From: AP-16 sp046727735
GTDB taxonomy: Bacteria > Pseudomonadota > Alphaproteobacteria > Rhizobiales > Xanthobacteraceae
DNA: 64,000 nt
Assembly (NCBI GenBank): GCA_046727735.1
Contig: JBKPDF010000017.1
Span: 1 to 64,000 of the forward strand
Direction of reading: 5' to 3'
Of the stretch, positions 24,552 to 34,649 are shown piece after piece. Each line of letters starts with the position of its first letter. The stretch's first letter is position 1. The notes beneath the pieces were generated by a model that saw only the letters and a list, made by a program, of their open reading frames with translations, did not search any database and was not told where the DNA came from. A program made the position numbers and the translations under genes.

Positions 24552-26744
24552 ATGTCGAAGGAAGGCGCAGCCAAAGCCAACCTGTCGCTCATCGAAGCGA
24601 TTGCGGAAGACCCGTTCTACATCGCCGCTACCGCGCTCGCTTCGCGGCCGCGGCGGATCCTCAAGCATGGCGACAGCTTCCTGGTGCTCGACAGCTACGG
24701 GGACATCGGGGCCACGGCGGGCGGCGCCGATGGGTTGTTCCATGCCGACACTCGCTTCCTCTCCAATCTCGAGCTGCGTTTGCAAGGGGTTGCGCCGCTG
24801 CTGCTGGGCTCGAGCATCCGCGACGACAATTCGGCGTTCAGCGTGGACCTCACCAATCCCGACGTCTACGAGAACGACCGCATCGTGCTGGCCAAGGACA
24901 CGCTGCACATCGTCCGCACCACGTTCCTTTGGCAGGCCAGCGCCTATCAGCGCATCGCCATCCAGAACCACGCCGATCGGCCGATCACGATCCACCTGGC
25001 GGTCGGGTTCGGCAACGATTTCGCCGACCTGTTCGAAGTCAGAGGCCAGCGCCGGCCACGCCGCGGCAAATCGCGGGCGCGCGTCGTCGACGCCGAGGCG
25101 GTGTTGCTGCAGTACCAAGGGCTCGACAACGTGGTCCGCAGCACACGCGTGCTGTTCGAGCCGGCACCGACGCGGTTGTCCGATCGCGACGCCTCGTACC
25201 GGCTGACGCTCGGCCCACGGGAATACTTGGCGATCTTCCTGACGGTCGAGTGCAATCCCGCCGACCTCGGCAGAAGTCCCCGATTCTTCCCGGCAATGCT
25301 GGCGAGCCATCGCGCTCTGAAGGCAGCGACGCGAAACAGCGCGACGATCCGAACGTCGAACGACGTGTTCAACGAGGTGCTGTGCCGGGCGATGGCGGAC
25401 CTCTACATGCTGGTCACCGATACGCCGCAAGGGCCCTATCCGTATGCCGGCATCCCCTGGTATTCGACCACGTTCGGTCGCGACGGCCTGATCACCGCGC
25501 TGGCGATGCTGTGGATCGACCCCGCCATCGCCCGCGGGGTATTGCGGCGGCTCGCCGCCTACCAGGCCAGGCGTGACGATCCCGAAAATGACGCGCAACC
25601 GGGCAAGATCCTGCACGAGATGCGCGGAGGCGAGATGGCCGCACTGCGCGAGGTGCCGTTCGGGCTTTATTACGGCAGCGTGGATTCCACGCCGCTCTTC
25701 GTGCTGCTCGCCGGACTCTACACCGAGCGCACCGGAGATGTCGGAACGTTGCGCGAATTGTGGCCGGCGATCGAAGCCGGGCTCGCCTGGATCGACGGTC
25801 CGGGCGATCTCGATCGGGACGGCTTCGTCGAGTATTACCGTGCAACCGAACAGGGCCTTGCCAATCAGGGCTGGAAAGATTCCTACGATGCCGTGTTCCA
25901 TGCCGACGGCCGTCTTGCCGAGGGACCGATCGCGCTCGCGGAGGTGCAAGGTTACGTCTATGCGGCGAAGTCTCTCGCCGCCACATCCGCCCGGCGGTTG
26001 GGGTATCTCGAGCGCGCCGCCGCGCTGGAGCGCGAGGCTGCCGGGCTCCAGCAACGATTCGAGGCGGCGTTCTGGCGCCCGGATCTCGAAAGCTACGCGC
26101 TCGCGCTCGACGGCGCCAAGCGGCCGTGCGAGGTGCGCACTTCGAACGCGGGACAGCTGCTGTTCACGGGGATCGCCGCGCCCGAGCGGGCGCTGAAGGT
26201 GGCCGAAGGACTGCTCAGGCCGCAATTCTTCTCCGGGTGGGGCATTCGCACCGTGTCGAGCCGGGAACGGCGGTACAATCCGATGTCCTACCACAACGGC
26301 TCGATCTGGCCGCACGACAATGCGCTGATCGCTCTGGGGTTCGGGCGCTACGAACTCAAGGACTTCATCGCGCAGGTATTCACGGCCACGTTCCAAGCCG
26401 CCGCCTATATGGACCTGCGGCGCCTGCCGGAATTGTTCTGCGGGTTTCAGCGGCGGCGCGGGCGCGGGCCCACGCTCTATCCGGTCGCGTGCTCGCCGCA
26501 AGCATGGGCAAGCGGCGCCCCGTTCCTCATGCTGCAGGTGTCCTTGGGCCTCGAGTTCGACGTCGCTCGCAACGAGATCCGGCTGCGCAACCCGTGCTTG
26601 CCCTCGTTCTTGCAGGAAGTCGCTATTTCCAATCTCACACTGGGCGGCTCCAGCGTGGACCTCGGCGTCCACCGCGAGCCGGACGGCAAGGTCTCGCTCC
26701 AATTTCATCGTCGATCCGGAACCGTGCAAATAGGTCTGGTGTGA
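24552..26744 (+). CDS. Amylo-alpha-1,6-glucosidase (glycogen-debranching-type) protein
   Basis: 730 residues. The N-terminal domain (about 35-245, ILKHGDSFLVLDSYGDIG, then LFHADTRFLSNLEL) is the GDE_N_bis type; the C-terminal (alpha/alpha)6 domain (290-700) has GIPWYSTTFGRDGLITAL, the NQGWKDSYDAV segment and SYHNGSIWPHDNALIA, all hallmarks of bacterial GDE family enzymes acting on glucans. The ATG at 24552 has GAGGG upstream and starts at the conserved region, so the 42 extra upstream codons are dropped. With the GH15 enzyme it suggests breakdown or trimming of glycogen-like polymers or trehalose-related glucans. Confidence 0.9.
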   Translation: MSKEGAAKANLSLIEAIAEDPFYIAATALASRPRRILKHGDSFLVLDSYGDIGATAGGADGLFHADTRFLSNLELRLQGVAPLLLGSSIRDDNSAFSVDLTNPDVYENDRIVLAKDTLHIVRTTFLWQASAYQRIAIQNHADRPITIHLAVGFGNDFADLFEVRGQRRPRRGKSRARVVDAEAVLLQYQGLDNVVRSTRVLFEPAPTRLSDRDASYRLTLGPREYLAIFLTVECNPADLGRSPRFFPAMLASHRALKAATRNSATIRTSNDVFNEVLCRAMADLYMLVTDTPQGPYPYAGIPWYSTTFGRDGLITALAMLWIDPAIARGVLRRLAAYQARRDDPENDAQPGKILHEMRGGEMAALREVPFGLYYGSVDSTPLFVLLAGLYTERTGDVGTLRELWPAIEAGLAWIDGPGDLDRDGFVEYYRATEQGLANQGWKDSYDAVFHADGRLAEGPIALAEVQGYVYAAKSLAATSARRLGYLERAAALEREAAGLQQRFEAAFWRPDLESYALALDGAKRPCEVRTSNAGQLLFTGIAAPERALKVAEGLLRPQFFSGWGIRTVSSRERRYNPMSYHNGSIWPHDNALIALGFGRYELKDFIAQVFTATFQAAAYMDLRRLPELFCGFQRRRGRGPTLYPVACSPQAWASGAPFLMLQVSLGLEFDVARNEIRLRNPCLPSFLQEVAISNLTLGGSSVDLGVHREPDGKVSLQFHRRSGTVQIGLV

Positions 26745-26921
26745 CCAACCGCGACGATCGCGAGCACCAGCGGCGTTCGATCCATCAATTGTGAACTTCC
26801 CTGGCTCGGTGAGAAAATTGCCGATTGCCGCCATGATTGCGCCAAAGTTGCCGCCGTAGCGTCAATTTGCAGCCACGCTGCTCGGCGGAGATTCCTGCGA
26901 ATCGCATAGCAGGAGGACGCA

Positions 26922-27719
26922 ATGATCGGCGTTCGCTTCGGTGCTGTGTGCACGGTGCTGATCGCAGGCATGCTGGCTTCGTCCGCCGGCCAGGCCGCGC
27001 CCGCTTGCGACAAACGCTTTTCGCGGACCTGCAGAGCGACGACGGCGCAAGTAACCCCCGAAGCGCCGACGGTCAGCACCACGCAGCGCACCGCAACCGC
27101 CACCCGCACGCGCACCCGCCGGGCGACCCGGCAACGTCATTCGTTCAAGCACGCGCAATCGGCCAAGCCTACTCGCCAAGAGGCGGAGCAACCGAAGCCG
27201 GCTGCGCGGACGCCGGAGAACGCGTCTGCCCCGGCACGCGTTGTCGCTGCGCCGGAGAACCCGCCTGCCCCGGCACGCGTTGTCGCTGCGCCGGAGGTCT
27301 CGCCTGCGGCGCGCCGTTTCAGCGAGTTCGTAAGTCCCCGGCCGCTCGCAGCCAATCCGGTCGAGGAGCTGCACAAGCCGAGGATGAACGTCACGGAGCT
27401 GTCCGCGCAGACCACTTATCCTGTAGCGGAGGCAATCGAGCGCGAGCCGAGCGCCGCAGCCAGGCCTGCCGAGGCCACAATGCCGCGCACCATGGCCGTC
27501 GAGGCCCAGCAAGCGACCGAGCCCGCAACCGCGAACGGCCCACAAAAGCCGAGCGGAGCTCGAACGGAGTCGAGCGGCCAGCTGGCCGTCGCCAACCTGG
27601 TCAGCCGCCCCGAGGACCACGATGCTCCCGAGAGCACCACTTCGTGGGTCCGCATCGTATTCTTGACCTGGGGCGGACTCCTCACGGTCGGATCGGCGCT
27701 GCGCTTGTTGATCGGGTGA
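26922..27719 (+). CDS. Exported low-complexity protein with a C-terminal membrane anchor
   Basis: 265 residues, unknown function. A signal peptide (about 1-26), a long Ala/Pro/Thr/Arg-rich disordered middle with two 13-residue repeats (APARVVAAPEN type), and a hydrophobic segment at the very C terminus (about 242-262). It looks like a periplasmic spacer anchored to the inner membrane. AGGAGG lies six bases before the ATG. Confidence 0.65.
   Translation: MIGVRFGAVCTVLIAGMLASSAGQAAPACDKRFSRTCRATTAQVTPEAPTVSTTQRTATATRTRTRRATRQRHSFKHAQSAKPTRQEAEQPKPAARTPENASAPARVVAAPENPPAPARVVAAPEVSPAARRFSEFVSPRPLAANPVEELHKPRMNVTELSAQTTYPVAEAIEREPSAAARPAEATMPRTMAVEAQQATEPATANGPQKPSGARTESSGQLAVANLVSRPEDHDAPESTTSWVRIVFLTWGGLLTVGSALRLLIG
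27212..27289 (+). repeat. Two tandem 39-bp repeats in coding sequence
   Basis: 27212-27250 and 27251-27289 differ at only two positions and encode a 13-residue repeat rich in Pro and Ala within the exported low-complexity protein. A partial third copy starts at 27290. Confidence 0.85.
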
Positions 27720-28103
27720 GCCGACCAGCAATAACGGGATCACGGCTTTCGGTCATAGCCGACCGGGCGCCGCTCGCGGGCGACCCGCGGGCTCCGCTAC
27801 TCGCAATGCAGGAACCGCGAACCTGCTATGCGCCGTGCCAATCCGTTGCTCATGATCCACAATGGCACCCCGGCAACGAGCACGCCGACCCAGGTATTTG
27901 ATTGTTGCTCCGCATCTCCTCAGGTCGGCGGCGTGTTCTGCTTCGCTGTTGCGGCAAATGACGAACAAGACGGTCGAGGCAAGACAATTCACGTACCGCC
28001 TGCACTTCCATGAGGCAATCCCGGTTGCTCAGCTTGTTCTTGTTTGACGCCCTTGAATGGTGATAAGATCAAATCCGCGTTCCAACTCACATTGGAGAGT
28101 CCA
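27720..28103. other. Intergenic region upstream of the SANT-like gene
   Basis: About 380 bases. No supported gene, no clear terminator and no repeat that I can recognise. Confidence 0.5.
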
Positions 28104-28301
28104 GTGGCCAAGAGACGGGCAAAGCGGCGAGGATGGACCAGCAAGGACGTTCGCGAGCTGAAATCGATGGCGCGTGCACGCACACCGGCCCGCGAGATCG
28201 GGCGAAAGCTCGGCCGGACCGAGGGAGCCGTGCGGCAAAAGGCGTATGCGGAAGGCGTGTCCTTCAATTCCAGGACCCGTGCCCGGCGCAAACGGAAATA
28301 G
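28104..28301 (+). CDS. Small basic helix-turn-helix-like protein
   Basis: 65 residues, start GTG at 28104 with TTGGAGAG just upstream. The sequence RRGWTSKDVRELKSMARART then IGRKLGRTEGAVRQKAYAEG resembles a SANT/Myb-like or GcrA-like DNA-binding helix set, and close relatives are common single genes in Hyphomicrobiales. Basic tail. Probably a small DNA-binding protein; target unknown. Confidence 0.75.
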   Translation: MAKRRAKRRGWTSKDVRELKSMARARTPAREIGRKLGRTEGAVRQKAYAEGVSFNSRTRARRKRK

Positions 28302-28544
28302 CGCCGCCGCCCGGCAAGCGCCCGGGCTTGTTTGTTTGCTGCTGTGCGGCCGCGTGCGAGGCTCGAGCATCTTCTTCGGGGCACTCGCCACGTCTACTCG
28401 GGCTTCAGCGCGTTCGATTTCCGTGTCGCGGCACTCGACTGCGCGACGCAGCCGTTTGCGACGCGCGCGCTGTCGCGGCATTCCCCGCAACTTGGGACCT
28501 GCTGGGAGCGGAGCGACGCTGGGCTGGCGCCGAAAATTCGCGTG

Positions 28545-29462
28545 ATGGCCGAGGACATTCCCTTCGATCGCAACTTCGACCTGGCCGCGGGCCGGGTCGA
28601 GGAGATCATGCCAGGCTTGCGCCGCCTGCTCGCCGACAATCCGGGCCCGTTCACTTTTAAAGGAACCGTGAGCTACATCGTCGGAAGCGGCCGCGTCGCG
28701 ATAATCGATCCCGGTCCAGAGCACGAACAGCACATAGCCAAGCTGCTCGAAGCCGTGCGCGGGGAAACGGTGACGCACGTGTTTGTCACCCACACGCACC
28801 GCGACCATTCTCCGGCCGCGGCAAAGATCAAGGCCGCCACCGGCGCGACCGTGGTGGCCGAGGGCCCGCACCGCGCCGCGCGGCCGCTGCATCTCGGCGA
28901 AGCCCAACGTCTCGAGGCCAGCGCCGATCAAATGTTCCGGCCCGACTTTGCCATTCCGGATGGCGAAAGCCTCAGCGGCACCGGATGGACCCTGCAGGCC
29001 ATCGCTACGCCCGGCCACACGGCCAACCACATGGCCTATGCATACCGGGAAGCCGGCGTGCTGTTCTCGGGCGACCACGTGATGGCGTGGTCGACCCCGG
29101 TGGTGGCGCCCCCAGACGGCGCGATGGGGGACTACATGGCGTCGTTGCGCAAGCTCGCGGCGCGACCGGAAACGACGTATTTCCCTGGCCATGGCGGCGC
29201 GGTGCGCGACGCCCCGCGGTTCGTGGAGCACTACATTCGGCATCGACAGGCGCGCGAAGCCTCGATCCTGCATCGTCTTGCCAAAGGCGCCGCCGATATC
29301 CCCACCATCGTGCGCGCGGTTTACATCGGATTGGATCCGCGGCTCGTCGGGGCCGCGGGACTTTCCGTTTTGGCGCATCTCGAGGATTTGCTGGCACGCG
29401 GGCTTGTCGCGACCGACGGCGAGCCCTCGCTGCGAGGCGTCTACCGTCTGGCGGGCGCCTGA
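28545..29462 (+). CDS. Metallo-beta-lactamase-fold hydrolase
   Basis: 305 residues, cytoplasmic. The zinc-binding motif THTHRDHSP is at about residues 82-90, with further ligands in ATPGHTANHM (near 155), SGDHVMAW (near 175) and FPGHGG (near 212); a C-terminal winged-helix-like part follows. The layout is that of the LACTB2/glyoxalase-II-like MBL hydrolases, which cleave RNA or thioesters; the substrate cannot be told. The open frame continues upstream, but the ATG at 28545 starts the recognisable domain. Its last 22 bases overlap the end of the convergent DUF1499 gene. Confidence 0.88.
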   Translation: MAEDIPFDRNFDLAAGRVEEIMPGLRRLLADNPGPFTFKGTVSYIVGSGRVAIIDPGPEHEQHIAKLLEAVRGETVTHVFVTHTHRDHSPAAAKIKAATGATVVAEGPHRAARPLHLGEAQRLEASADQMFRPDFAIPDGESLSGTGWTLQAIATPGHTANHMAYAYREAGVLFSGDHVMAWSTPVVAPPDGAMGDYMASLRKLAARPETTYFPGHGGAVRDAPRFVEHYIRHRQAREASILHRLAKGAADIPTIVRAVYIGLDPRLVGAAGLSVLAHLEDLLARGLVATDGEPSLRGVYRLAGA

Positions 29463-30289
29463 GCCTTTTTCGGTGGCGGCGGTTTGGGCGGGGCGGCTTT
29501 CTTCGACTTCTGCTCCTCGTTGCCCGCGACGTCGTCGATATCCTCGATCAGCGCCCGAATCCGCGCGGCATTCACGCCGAGATCGCTGCGGCCGTAGCGC
29601 GAAGCGGAGCGGACATCGACGCGCGCCCCCTCACGGGCGGGGCGGATACGAACCACGACGTCGTCGCGAAAACCCATGATCGGCGTGCGCGCCACCGCCT
29701 CGATCAACCCGTCGCGGCGTCCCGACTGCGGCGGGCGCGCATCGACGATGCGCCATTTGCGCCGCGTGATCAGTCCCAGCGTCGCATCATATGCCTCCTG
29801 CGGCGTGACATTGACCACGAGCGGCTCGATATCCGGGTAGGCGGCGCGCTGCAGCTCGGCCGCCCTCAGTCCCGCATAGGCGATCGGGTTCGATTCGCGC
29901 GAGCGCAGTCGCGCGATCGCCTCGAACCGCGGCGGATCGATCGGGTCGGTGGTGACGTCATTGATGGCGGGCAGGCGATAGGCGCGCGTGGCGAGATAAG
30001 CCGGATAGGCAAGAATGCCGATGCCGATGCCGAGCGCGAGAACGGCGTGACCGACGCCCCGCAGGCCCTCGCGCCAGATCACCACGAAAGCACCGAGCGC
30101 CAACAGAATGGCGACGAAGGCCAGCGCGAGCGCGCCGCCGAACGTTGCCAGAGCCGGCACGATTTCCAGCAAGCCGGCGCGCACGATCATGATCGCCAGC
30201 AGCACGACCGGGATCGCGAATACGGCGACGCGGCGCGACCACACCGCCACGCGCGAAACCGGCTCCTCGGGCAAGCGCGAGCGGATCAT
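29441..30289 (-). CDS. DUF1499-domain membrane protein
   Basis: 282 residues. Three hydrophobic helices at about 18-38, 45-70 and 82-102 are followed by the DUF1499 domain (about 150-255: EAYDATLGLITRRKWRIVDA, GFRDDVVVRIRP, VDVRSASRYGRSDLGVNAAR) and a Lys/Pro-rich tail. Function unknown; the family is widespread in Hyphomicrobiales. Convergent, overlapping stop with the MBL gene. Confidence 0.85.
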   Translation of the reverse strand: MIRSRLPEEPVSRVAVWSRRVAVFAIPVVLLAIMIVRAGLLEIVPALATFGGALALAFVAILLALGAFVVIWREGLRGVGHAVLALGIGIGILAYPAYLATRAYRLPAINDVTTDPIDPPRFEAIARLRSRESNPIAYAGLRAAELQRAAYPDIEPLVVNVTPQEAYDATLGLITRRKWRIVDARPPQSGRRDGLIEAVARTPIMGFRDDVVVRIRPAREGARVDVRSASRYGRSDLGVNAARIRALIEDIDDVAGNEEQKSKKAAPPKPPPPKKAQAPARR

Positions 30290-30352
30290 GAGCGATACGC
30301 GGCGGCAGCAAAGCCACCCGAAGTTGCGGCAAAACTCAGGCGAGCCATGCGG

Positions 30353-31993
30353 TTATTCCGCTGCGGCGGCGGTCGGCAGCACGTAATTGCCGAACCGCTC
30401 CCGCAGGGTGATCTTCTGGATCTTGCCGGTGGCGGTATGCGGAATCTCCTCGACGAACGCCACGTCGTCCGGCATCCACCATTTGGCGATCTTGCCTTCC
30501 AGGAACCCGAGGATTTCCGATTTGTCGGCCGATTGCCCGGATTTGAGCACCACGATCAGCAGCGGACGCTCGTCCCATTTCGGATGCTTGACGCCGATCA
30601 CCGCCGCCTCGGCGACCTTGGGATGGGCGACGGCCAGGTTCTCCAGATCGATCGATGAAATCCATTCGCCGCCGGATTTGATGATGTCCTTGGAGCGGTC
30701 GGTGATCTGCATGTAGCCGTGCGGATCGATGTTCGCGACGTCGCCGGTATCGAAAAATCCCTCCGCGTCCAGGATCTCCGCGTCCTCCTCCTTGTAATAC
30801 GCCTTGGCAACCGCCGGTCCGCGTACCTTGAGACGGCCGAAGGTCTTGCCGTCCCACGCCAGCTCGCGCCCGGCATCGTCGGTGATCTTCATCTCGACGG
30901 TGAATGGGGTGTGGCCCTGCTTCTGCTGGACGTCGAGCCGCGCGTCGCCAGTGAGGGGCGCATAAGCGGGCTTGAGGGTGCACACGGTGCCGAGCGGACT
31001 CATCTCGGTCATGCCCCAGGCATGGAATACTTCGACGCCGTAGAGGTCCTGGAATTTGCGGGTCATTTCGCGCGGACAAGCCGAGCCGCCGATCACCACC
31101 TTTTTCAAATACGGCAGCTTGGCCCCGGTCGCCTCGAGGTGTTGCAGCAGCATCAGCCACACGGTCGGCACCGCCGCCGTGCAAGTGACGCGGTAGCGAT
31201 CGAGCAGCCCGTAGATCGATTCCCCGTCGAGCTTGGCGCCCGGCATCACTATCGCCGAACCCGCCATCGGCGCGCTCAAGGCGAGCGACCAGCCGTTAGC
31301 GTGAAACATGGGGACGACCGGCATGACGACCTCGCGCGAGGATAGCCCGATGCAATCCAGCGATATCGCGGCCATCGAGTGCAGGACGTTCGAACGATGC
31401 GAATAGACGACGCCCTTGGGGTTTCCGGTAGTACCGGAGGTGTAGCACATGCCGGCCGCGGTATTTTCGTCGAATTGCCTCCACGCGAAATCGCCGTCGA
31501 CCTGCGCGATCCAGTCCTCGTAAGCCACGGCATTGCGCAACGTCGTGTTCGGCATGTGGGCGGCATCGGTCAGAATCACGTAGCGCTCGACCGTCTTCAG
31601 CCGATCGGCCAGCTTCTCCAATAGCGGCACGAACGTGAGGTCGGTCATCATCACGCGGTCTTCGGCGTGATTGACGATCCAGATGATCTGGTCCGCGAAC
31701 AACCGCGGATTGACCGTATGGTAGATGGCGCCGACGCCGAGAATTCCGTACCAGGCTTCCAGGTGCCGCCACGTGTTCCAGGCGAGCGTCGCCACGCGAT
31801 CGCTCATCCGGATGCCGTCGCGCGCGAGCCGCTGGGCAACGCGCAGCGCCCGCGCCCGCACCTGCGGATAGGTCGTTGTGTGGATTCCACCCTCCACCGC
31901 CCGCGAAATCACCTGCCGGTCGGCATGATTGATGGCCGCGTGGTCGATGACGCGATGACAGAGCAGCGGCCAATCCTGCATCAATCCCAACAT
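30353..31993 (-). CDS. Medium/long-chain acyl-CoA synthetase (AMP-binding)
   Basis: Adenylate-forming ligase that activates fatty acids to acyl-CoA, 546 residues. The AMP/ATP-binding P-loop YTSGTTGNPKGVVYSHRS is near residue 185, the A5 motif AWGMTEMSP near 325 and the hinge region with GYMQITDRSKDIIKSGGEW near 430; the catalytic Lys lies in ATGKIQK near 525. The length and HRVIDHAA opening fit the AlkK-like group. GGGAGGAAGC precedes the ATG. It stands alone, divergent from the aminotransferase. Confidence 0.92.
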   Translation of the reverse strand: MLGLMQDWPLLCHRVIDHAAINHADRQVISRAVEGGIHTTTYPQVRARALRVAQRLARDGIRMSDRVATLAWNTWRHLEAWYGILGVGAIYHTVNPRLFADQIIWIVNHAEDRVMMTDLTFVPLLEKLADRLKTVERYVILTDAAHMPNTTLRNAVAYEDWIAQVDGDFAWRQFDENTAAGMCYTSGTTGNPKGVVYSHRSNVLHSMAAISLDCIGLSSREVVMPVVPMFHANGWSLALSAPMAGSAIVMPGAKLDGESIYGLLDRYRVTCTAAVPTVWLMLLQHLEATGAKLPYLKKVVIGGSACPREMTRKFQDLYGVEVFHAWGMTEMSPLGTVCTLKPAYAPLTGDARLDVQQKQGHTPFTVEMKITDDAGRELAWDGKTFGRLKVRGPAVAKAYYKEEDAEILDAEGFFDTGDVANIDPHGYMQITDRSKDIIKSGGEWISSIDLENLAVAHPKVAEAAVIGVKHPKWDERPLLIVVLKSGQSADKSEILGFLEGKIAKWWMPDDVAFVEEIPHTATGKIQKITLRERFGNYVLPTAAAAE

Positions 31994-32233
31994 GAAGCTT
32001 CCTCCCGACGGACCACTGCTTTCGTCTCAACCGCACGGCCGGCGGCATTCGCGCAGCACTTGCCGGTAGACCCGAGCCGAAGACCGCGCGAGTATAGCGC
32101 ACCCTCCCTTCGGCACCGCCTGCGAGATGCCGCAGCGGCCGCCGACGCCTCGGCGATTGCTCCCGTCCCCGCCTCGTGCTTCGCTCGAACGCCGACAACA
32201 GGGCCGACCGGCATTCGGATAGAAGATCGCGCC

Positions 32234-33616
32234 ATGCTGAGCAACCTCGCCGTTCGAGACATCGAGACGCTGGTCCATCCCTATACGAACTTGGCGTCGT
32301 TCCGCGAAACCGGCCCCCTGGTCATCGAGCGTGGCAAGGGCGTGTTCGTCTATGACAACCGTGGAAAGCCGTATCTCGAGGGCATGGCGGGGCTGTGGTG
32401 CACAGCGCTCGGCTACGGCAACGAGGAGCTGATCGAGGCGGCCGCCGGCCAGATGCGCAAGCTCTCGTTCGGCCATCTGTTCACGGGCAAGAGCCACGAC
32501 CCCGCGATCGAGCTCGCCGAACGGTTGAAGGAAATGGCGCCGGTGCCGATCTCGAAAGTCTTCTTCTGCGCTTCGGGGTCGGAGGCCAACGATACGCAGA
32601 TCAAGCTCGCCTGGTATATGAATAATGCGCTCGGGCGGCCGAAGAAGAAGAAGATCATCAGCCGCATCAAGGCGTACCATGGAGTGACCGTCGCGGCGGC
32701 CTCGCTCACCGGTTTGCCGAACAATCACGCGGATTTCGATCTGCCGATCGCGGGCATCGTTCACGCCGCTTGTCCGCATCATTACCGGTTCGGCGCCGAA
32801 GGGGAGACCGAGGAGGAGTTCGCGACCAGGCTGGCAGCCGAGCTCGATCAGCTGATCGTGCACGAAGGCGCGGACACGGTCGCGGCCTTCATCGCCGAGC
32901 CCGTCATGGGCGCGGGTGGCGTGATCGTGCCGCCGCAAACCTATTTCGAGAAGATTGGCCGCGTCTGCGCCGGGCACGACGTCTGCATGATTGCCGACGA
33001 GGTCATCTGCGGTTTCGGCCGGCTGGCTACCCCGTTCGGATCCCAGGCACTCGGCTTTCGGCCGGACGCGATGTCGCTCGCGAAGGCGTTGTCGTCGGGA
33101 TACGCGCCGATCGCGGCCGTGCTGGTTCCGGAACGCATGTACGAGGCGCTGCTGATCGAAAGCCGCAAAATCGGCACCTTCGGGCACGGCTTCACGTATT
33201 CCGGTCATCCGGTCGCCGCGGCAGTGGCGCTCAAAACCCTGGAAATCTACGAGCGCGATCGGATCCTGGAGCAGGCTGCGGCGAAAGCGCCGCAGTTCAT
33301 GGCTCGGCTACGCGCACTCGGTGAGCATCCCCTCGTGGGCGAGGCGCGCGGGCTCGGCCTGATCGGCGGGCTCGAGTTCGTCGCGGACAAGCCGACCAAA
33401 CGTTCGTTCGAGCCGGCTGGCGCCGTCGGCGCGCGCTGTGTACGCTTCGCCGAGGACAACGGATTGATCGTGCGGGCGATTGCGGGCGACGTGGTGTCGA
33501 TCTGCCCCCCGCTCGTCATCAGCCCGCAGGAAATCGACGAGCTGTTCGATCGGCTTTCCCGCGCGCTCGACCAGACACTCGATTGGGCACGCAGCGAGCG
33601 GCTGCTCGCGGCCTAA
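32234..33616 (+). CDS. Class III (omega-) aminotransferase
   Basis: Pyridoxal-phosphate enzyme of 460 residues. It has the cofactor loop FCASGSEANDTQIKLAWY near 115, the YHGVTVAAASLTG segment near 155, the Asp of IADEVICGFGR near 258 and the Lys in MSLAKALSSGYAPIAAV near 290 that would form the Schiff base. Closest in pattern to omega-amino acid:pyruvate aminotransferases (beta-alanine, putrescine or GABA type). The ATG at 32234 is taken because the region before it is not conserved and carries the divergent promoter. Confidence 0.9.
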   Translation: MLSNLAVRDIETLVHPYTNLASFRETGPLVIERGKGVFVYDNRGKPYLEGMAGLWCTALGYGNEELIEAAAGQMRKLSFGHLFTGKSHDPAIELAERLKEMAPVPISKVFFCASGSEANDTQIKLAWYMNNALGRPKKKKIISRIKAYHGVTVAAASLTGLPNNHADFDLPIAGIVHAACPHHYRFGAEGETEEEFATRLAAELDQLIVHEGADTVAAFIAEPVMGAGGVIVPPQTYFEKIGRVCAGHDVCMIADEVICGFGRLATPFGSQALGFRPDAMSLAKALSSGYAPIAAVLVPERMYEALLIESRKIGTFGHGFTYSGHPVAAAVALKTLEIYERDRILEQAAAKAPQFMARLRALGEHPLVGEARGLGLIGGLEFVADKPTKRSFEPAGAVGARCVRFAEDNGLIVRAIAGDVVSICPPLVISPQEIDELFDRLSRALDQTLDWARSERLLAA

Positions 33617-33630
33617 CGGGTCGCAGAGGC

Positions 33631-34314
33631 TCAGCCGTTCGGACCGCCATGGTAGGCGACGCGCGGAGTGTCTCCCGGCGCAGTCGGCGAATCCCCGTGC
33701 CCCGGCGCCAGCACGACGACCGGGGCGCCGATCTTCACCCGATTAAACAGATCGATCACGTCCTCGTTGGTCAAACGAATACAGCCCGAGGAGATCGCGT
33801 GCCCGATATATTCCGGCTGGTTGGTGCCGTGGATGCGGTAGAGCGTGTCCCTGCCGCCTTCATAGAGATACAGCGCCCGGGCACCCATCGGGTTGTGCGG
33901 CCCGGGGCTGACGAAATCCGGAATGTTGGCCAAACGCTGCTTGATGTGGGCGGTCGGTGTCCAGGACGGCCATTCTTCCATGCGGCCGATCTTGGCCACG
34001 CCCGACCATGCGAGCGCCTCCTCGCCGACGGTAACTCCGTAGCGAATCGCTTTGCCCTGCGGCAGCACGTAATAGAGAAACTTGCTGTCGGTATCGATGA
34101 CGACCGTTCCCGCAGATTCCATGCGGTGATAGCCGACGATGTGGCGCTGGTAAGTTTCCGGGATCGCCACCTGCGCATAAGGCGCATTGGCCAACAATTG
34201 CCGGTCGCGCGGCTTCAGATTGACATCCGGCGCCGGCGCCAACTGCGATTCCACGCAGCCCGCGAGCATCAAACCAACCAAGCCGAGGAGAACAGCAATC
34301 CCACGCCGCGCCAT
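33631..34314 (-). CDS. Lipoprotein L,D-transpeptidase (YkuD domain)
   Basis: 227 residues from the ATG at 34314. A lipobox (LMLAGC, Cys near 20) gives a membrane-anchored lipoprotein. The YkuD domain (about 60-205) carries the active-site motif ending SSGCIRL near 180 with the preceding HGTNQPEYIGHAI. Such enzymes make 3-3 peptidoglycan crosslinks or attach proteins such as Braun's lipoprotein. Convergent with the aminotransferase. Confidence 0.9.
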   Translation of the reverse strand: MARRGIAVLLGLVGLMLAGCVESQLAPAPDVNLKPRDRQLLANAPYAQVAIPETYQRHIVGYHRMESAGTVVIDTDSKFLYYVLPQGKAIRYGVTVGEEALAWSGVAKIGRMEEWPSWTPTAHIKQRLANIPDFVSPGPHNPMGARALYLYEGGRDTLYRIHGTNQPEYIGHAISSGCIRLTNEDVIDLFNRVKIGAPVVVLAPGHGDSPTAPGDTPRVAYHGGPNG

Positions 34315-34649
34315 GCTTCCCGGTCCCCCTTTACCAAACCGCCATCGTCGGTTTGTTAACTGAAACGAGCCCGCCATACCAGATGGTCGCGGCCTCGCCA
34401 CGCATCGCGCGAAGAACTGTTGCAGGAATGCCTCACCCGGTGCCTATCCCCGCGCCACCTTGGCATGCCGTTGGTAAAGAACGGTTTACCTTCTTGCCCG
34501 TATCCTGCGACGTCCGCGCTGGTCACCACGCAAGAACCAAGAGAAATCCCGCAATGTGGCATTTTTCCTACCCACTTCCGCCCCACTCGCTGACCATCAA
34601 GGCCCTCGGGCAGGCTGGGGGTAACTAAGGCAAGATGCGGAGGAAAGCG

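Noticed and set aside
24060..26834. 924-codon minus-strand open frame opposite the debranching enzyme
   Set aside because: Shadow of the real plus-strand gene, whose motifs are unmistakable.
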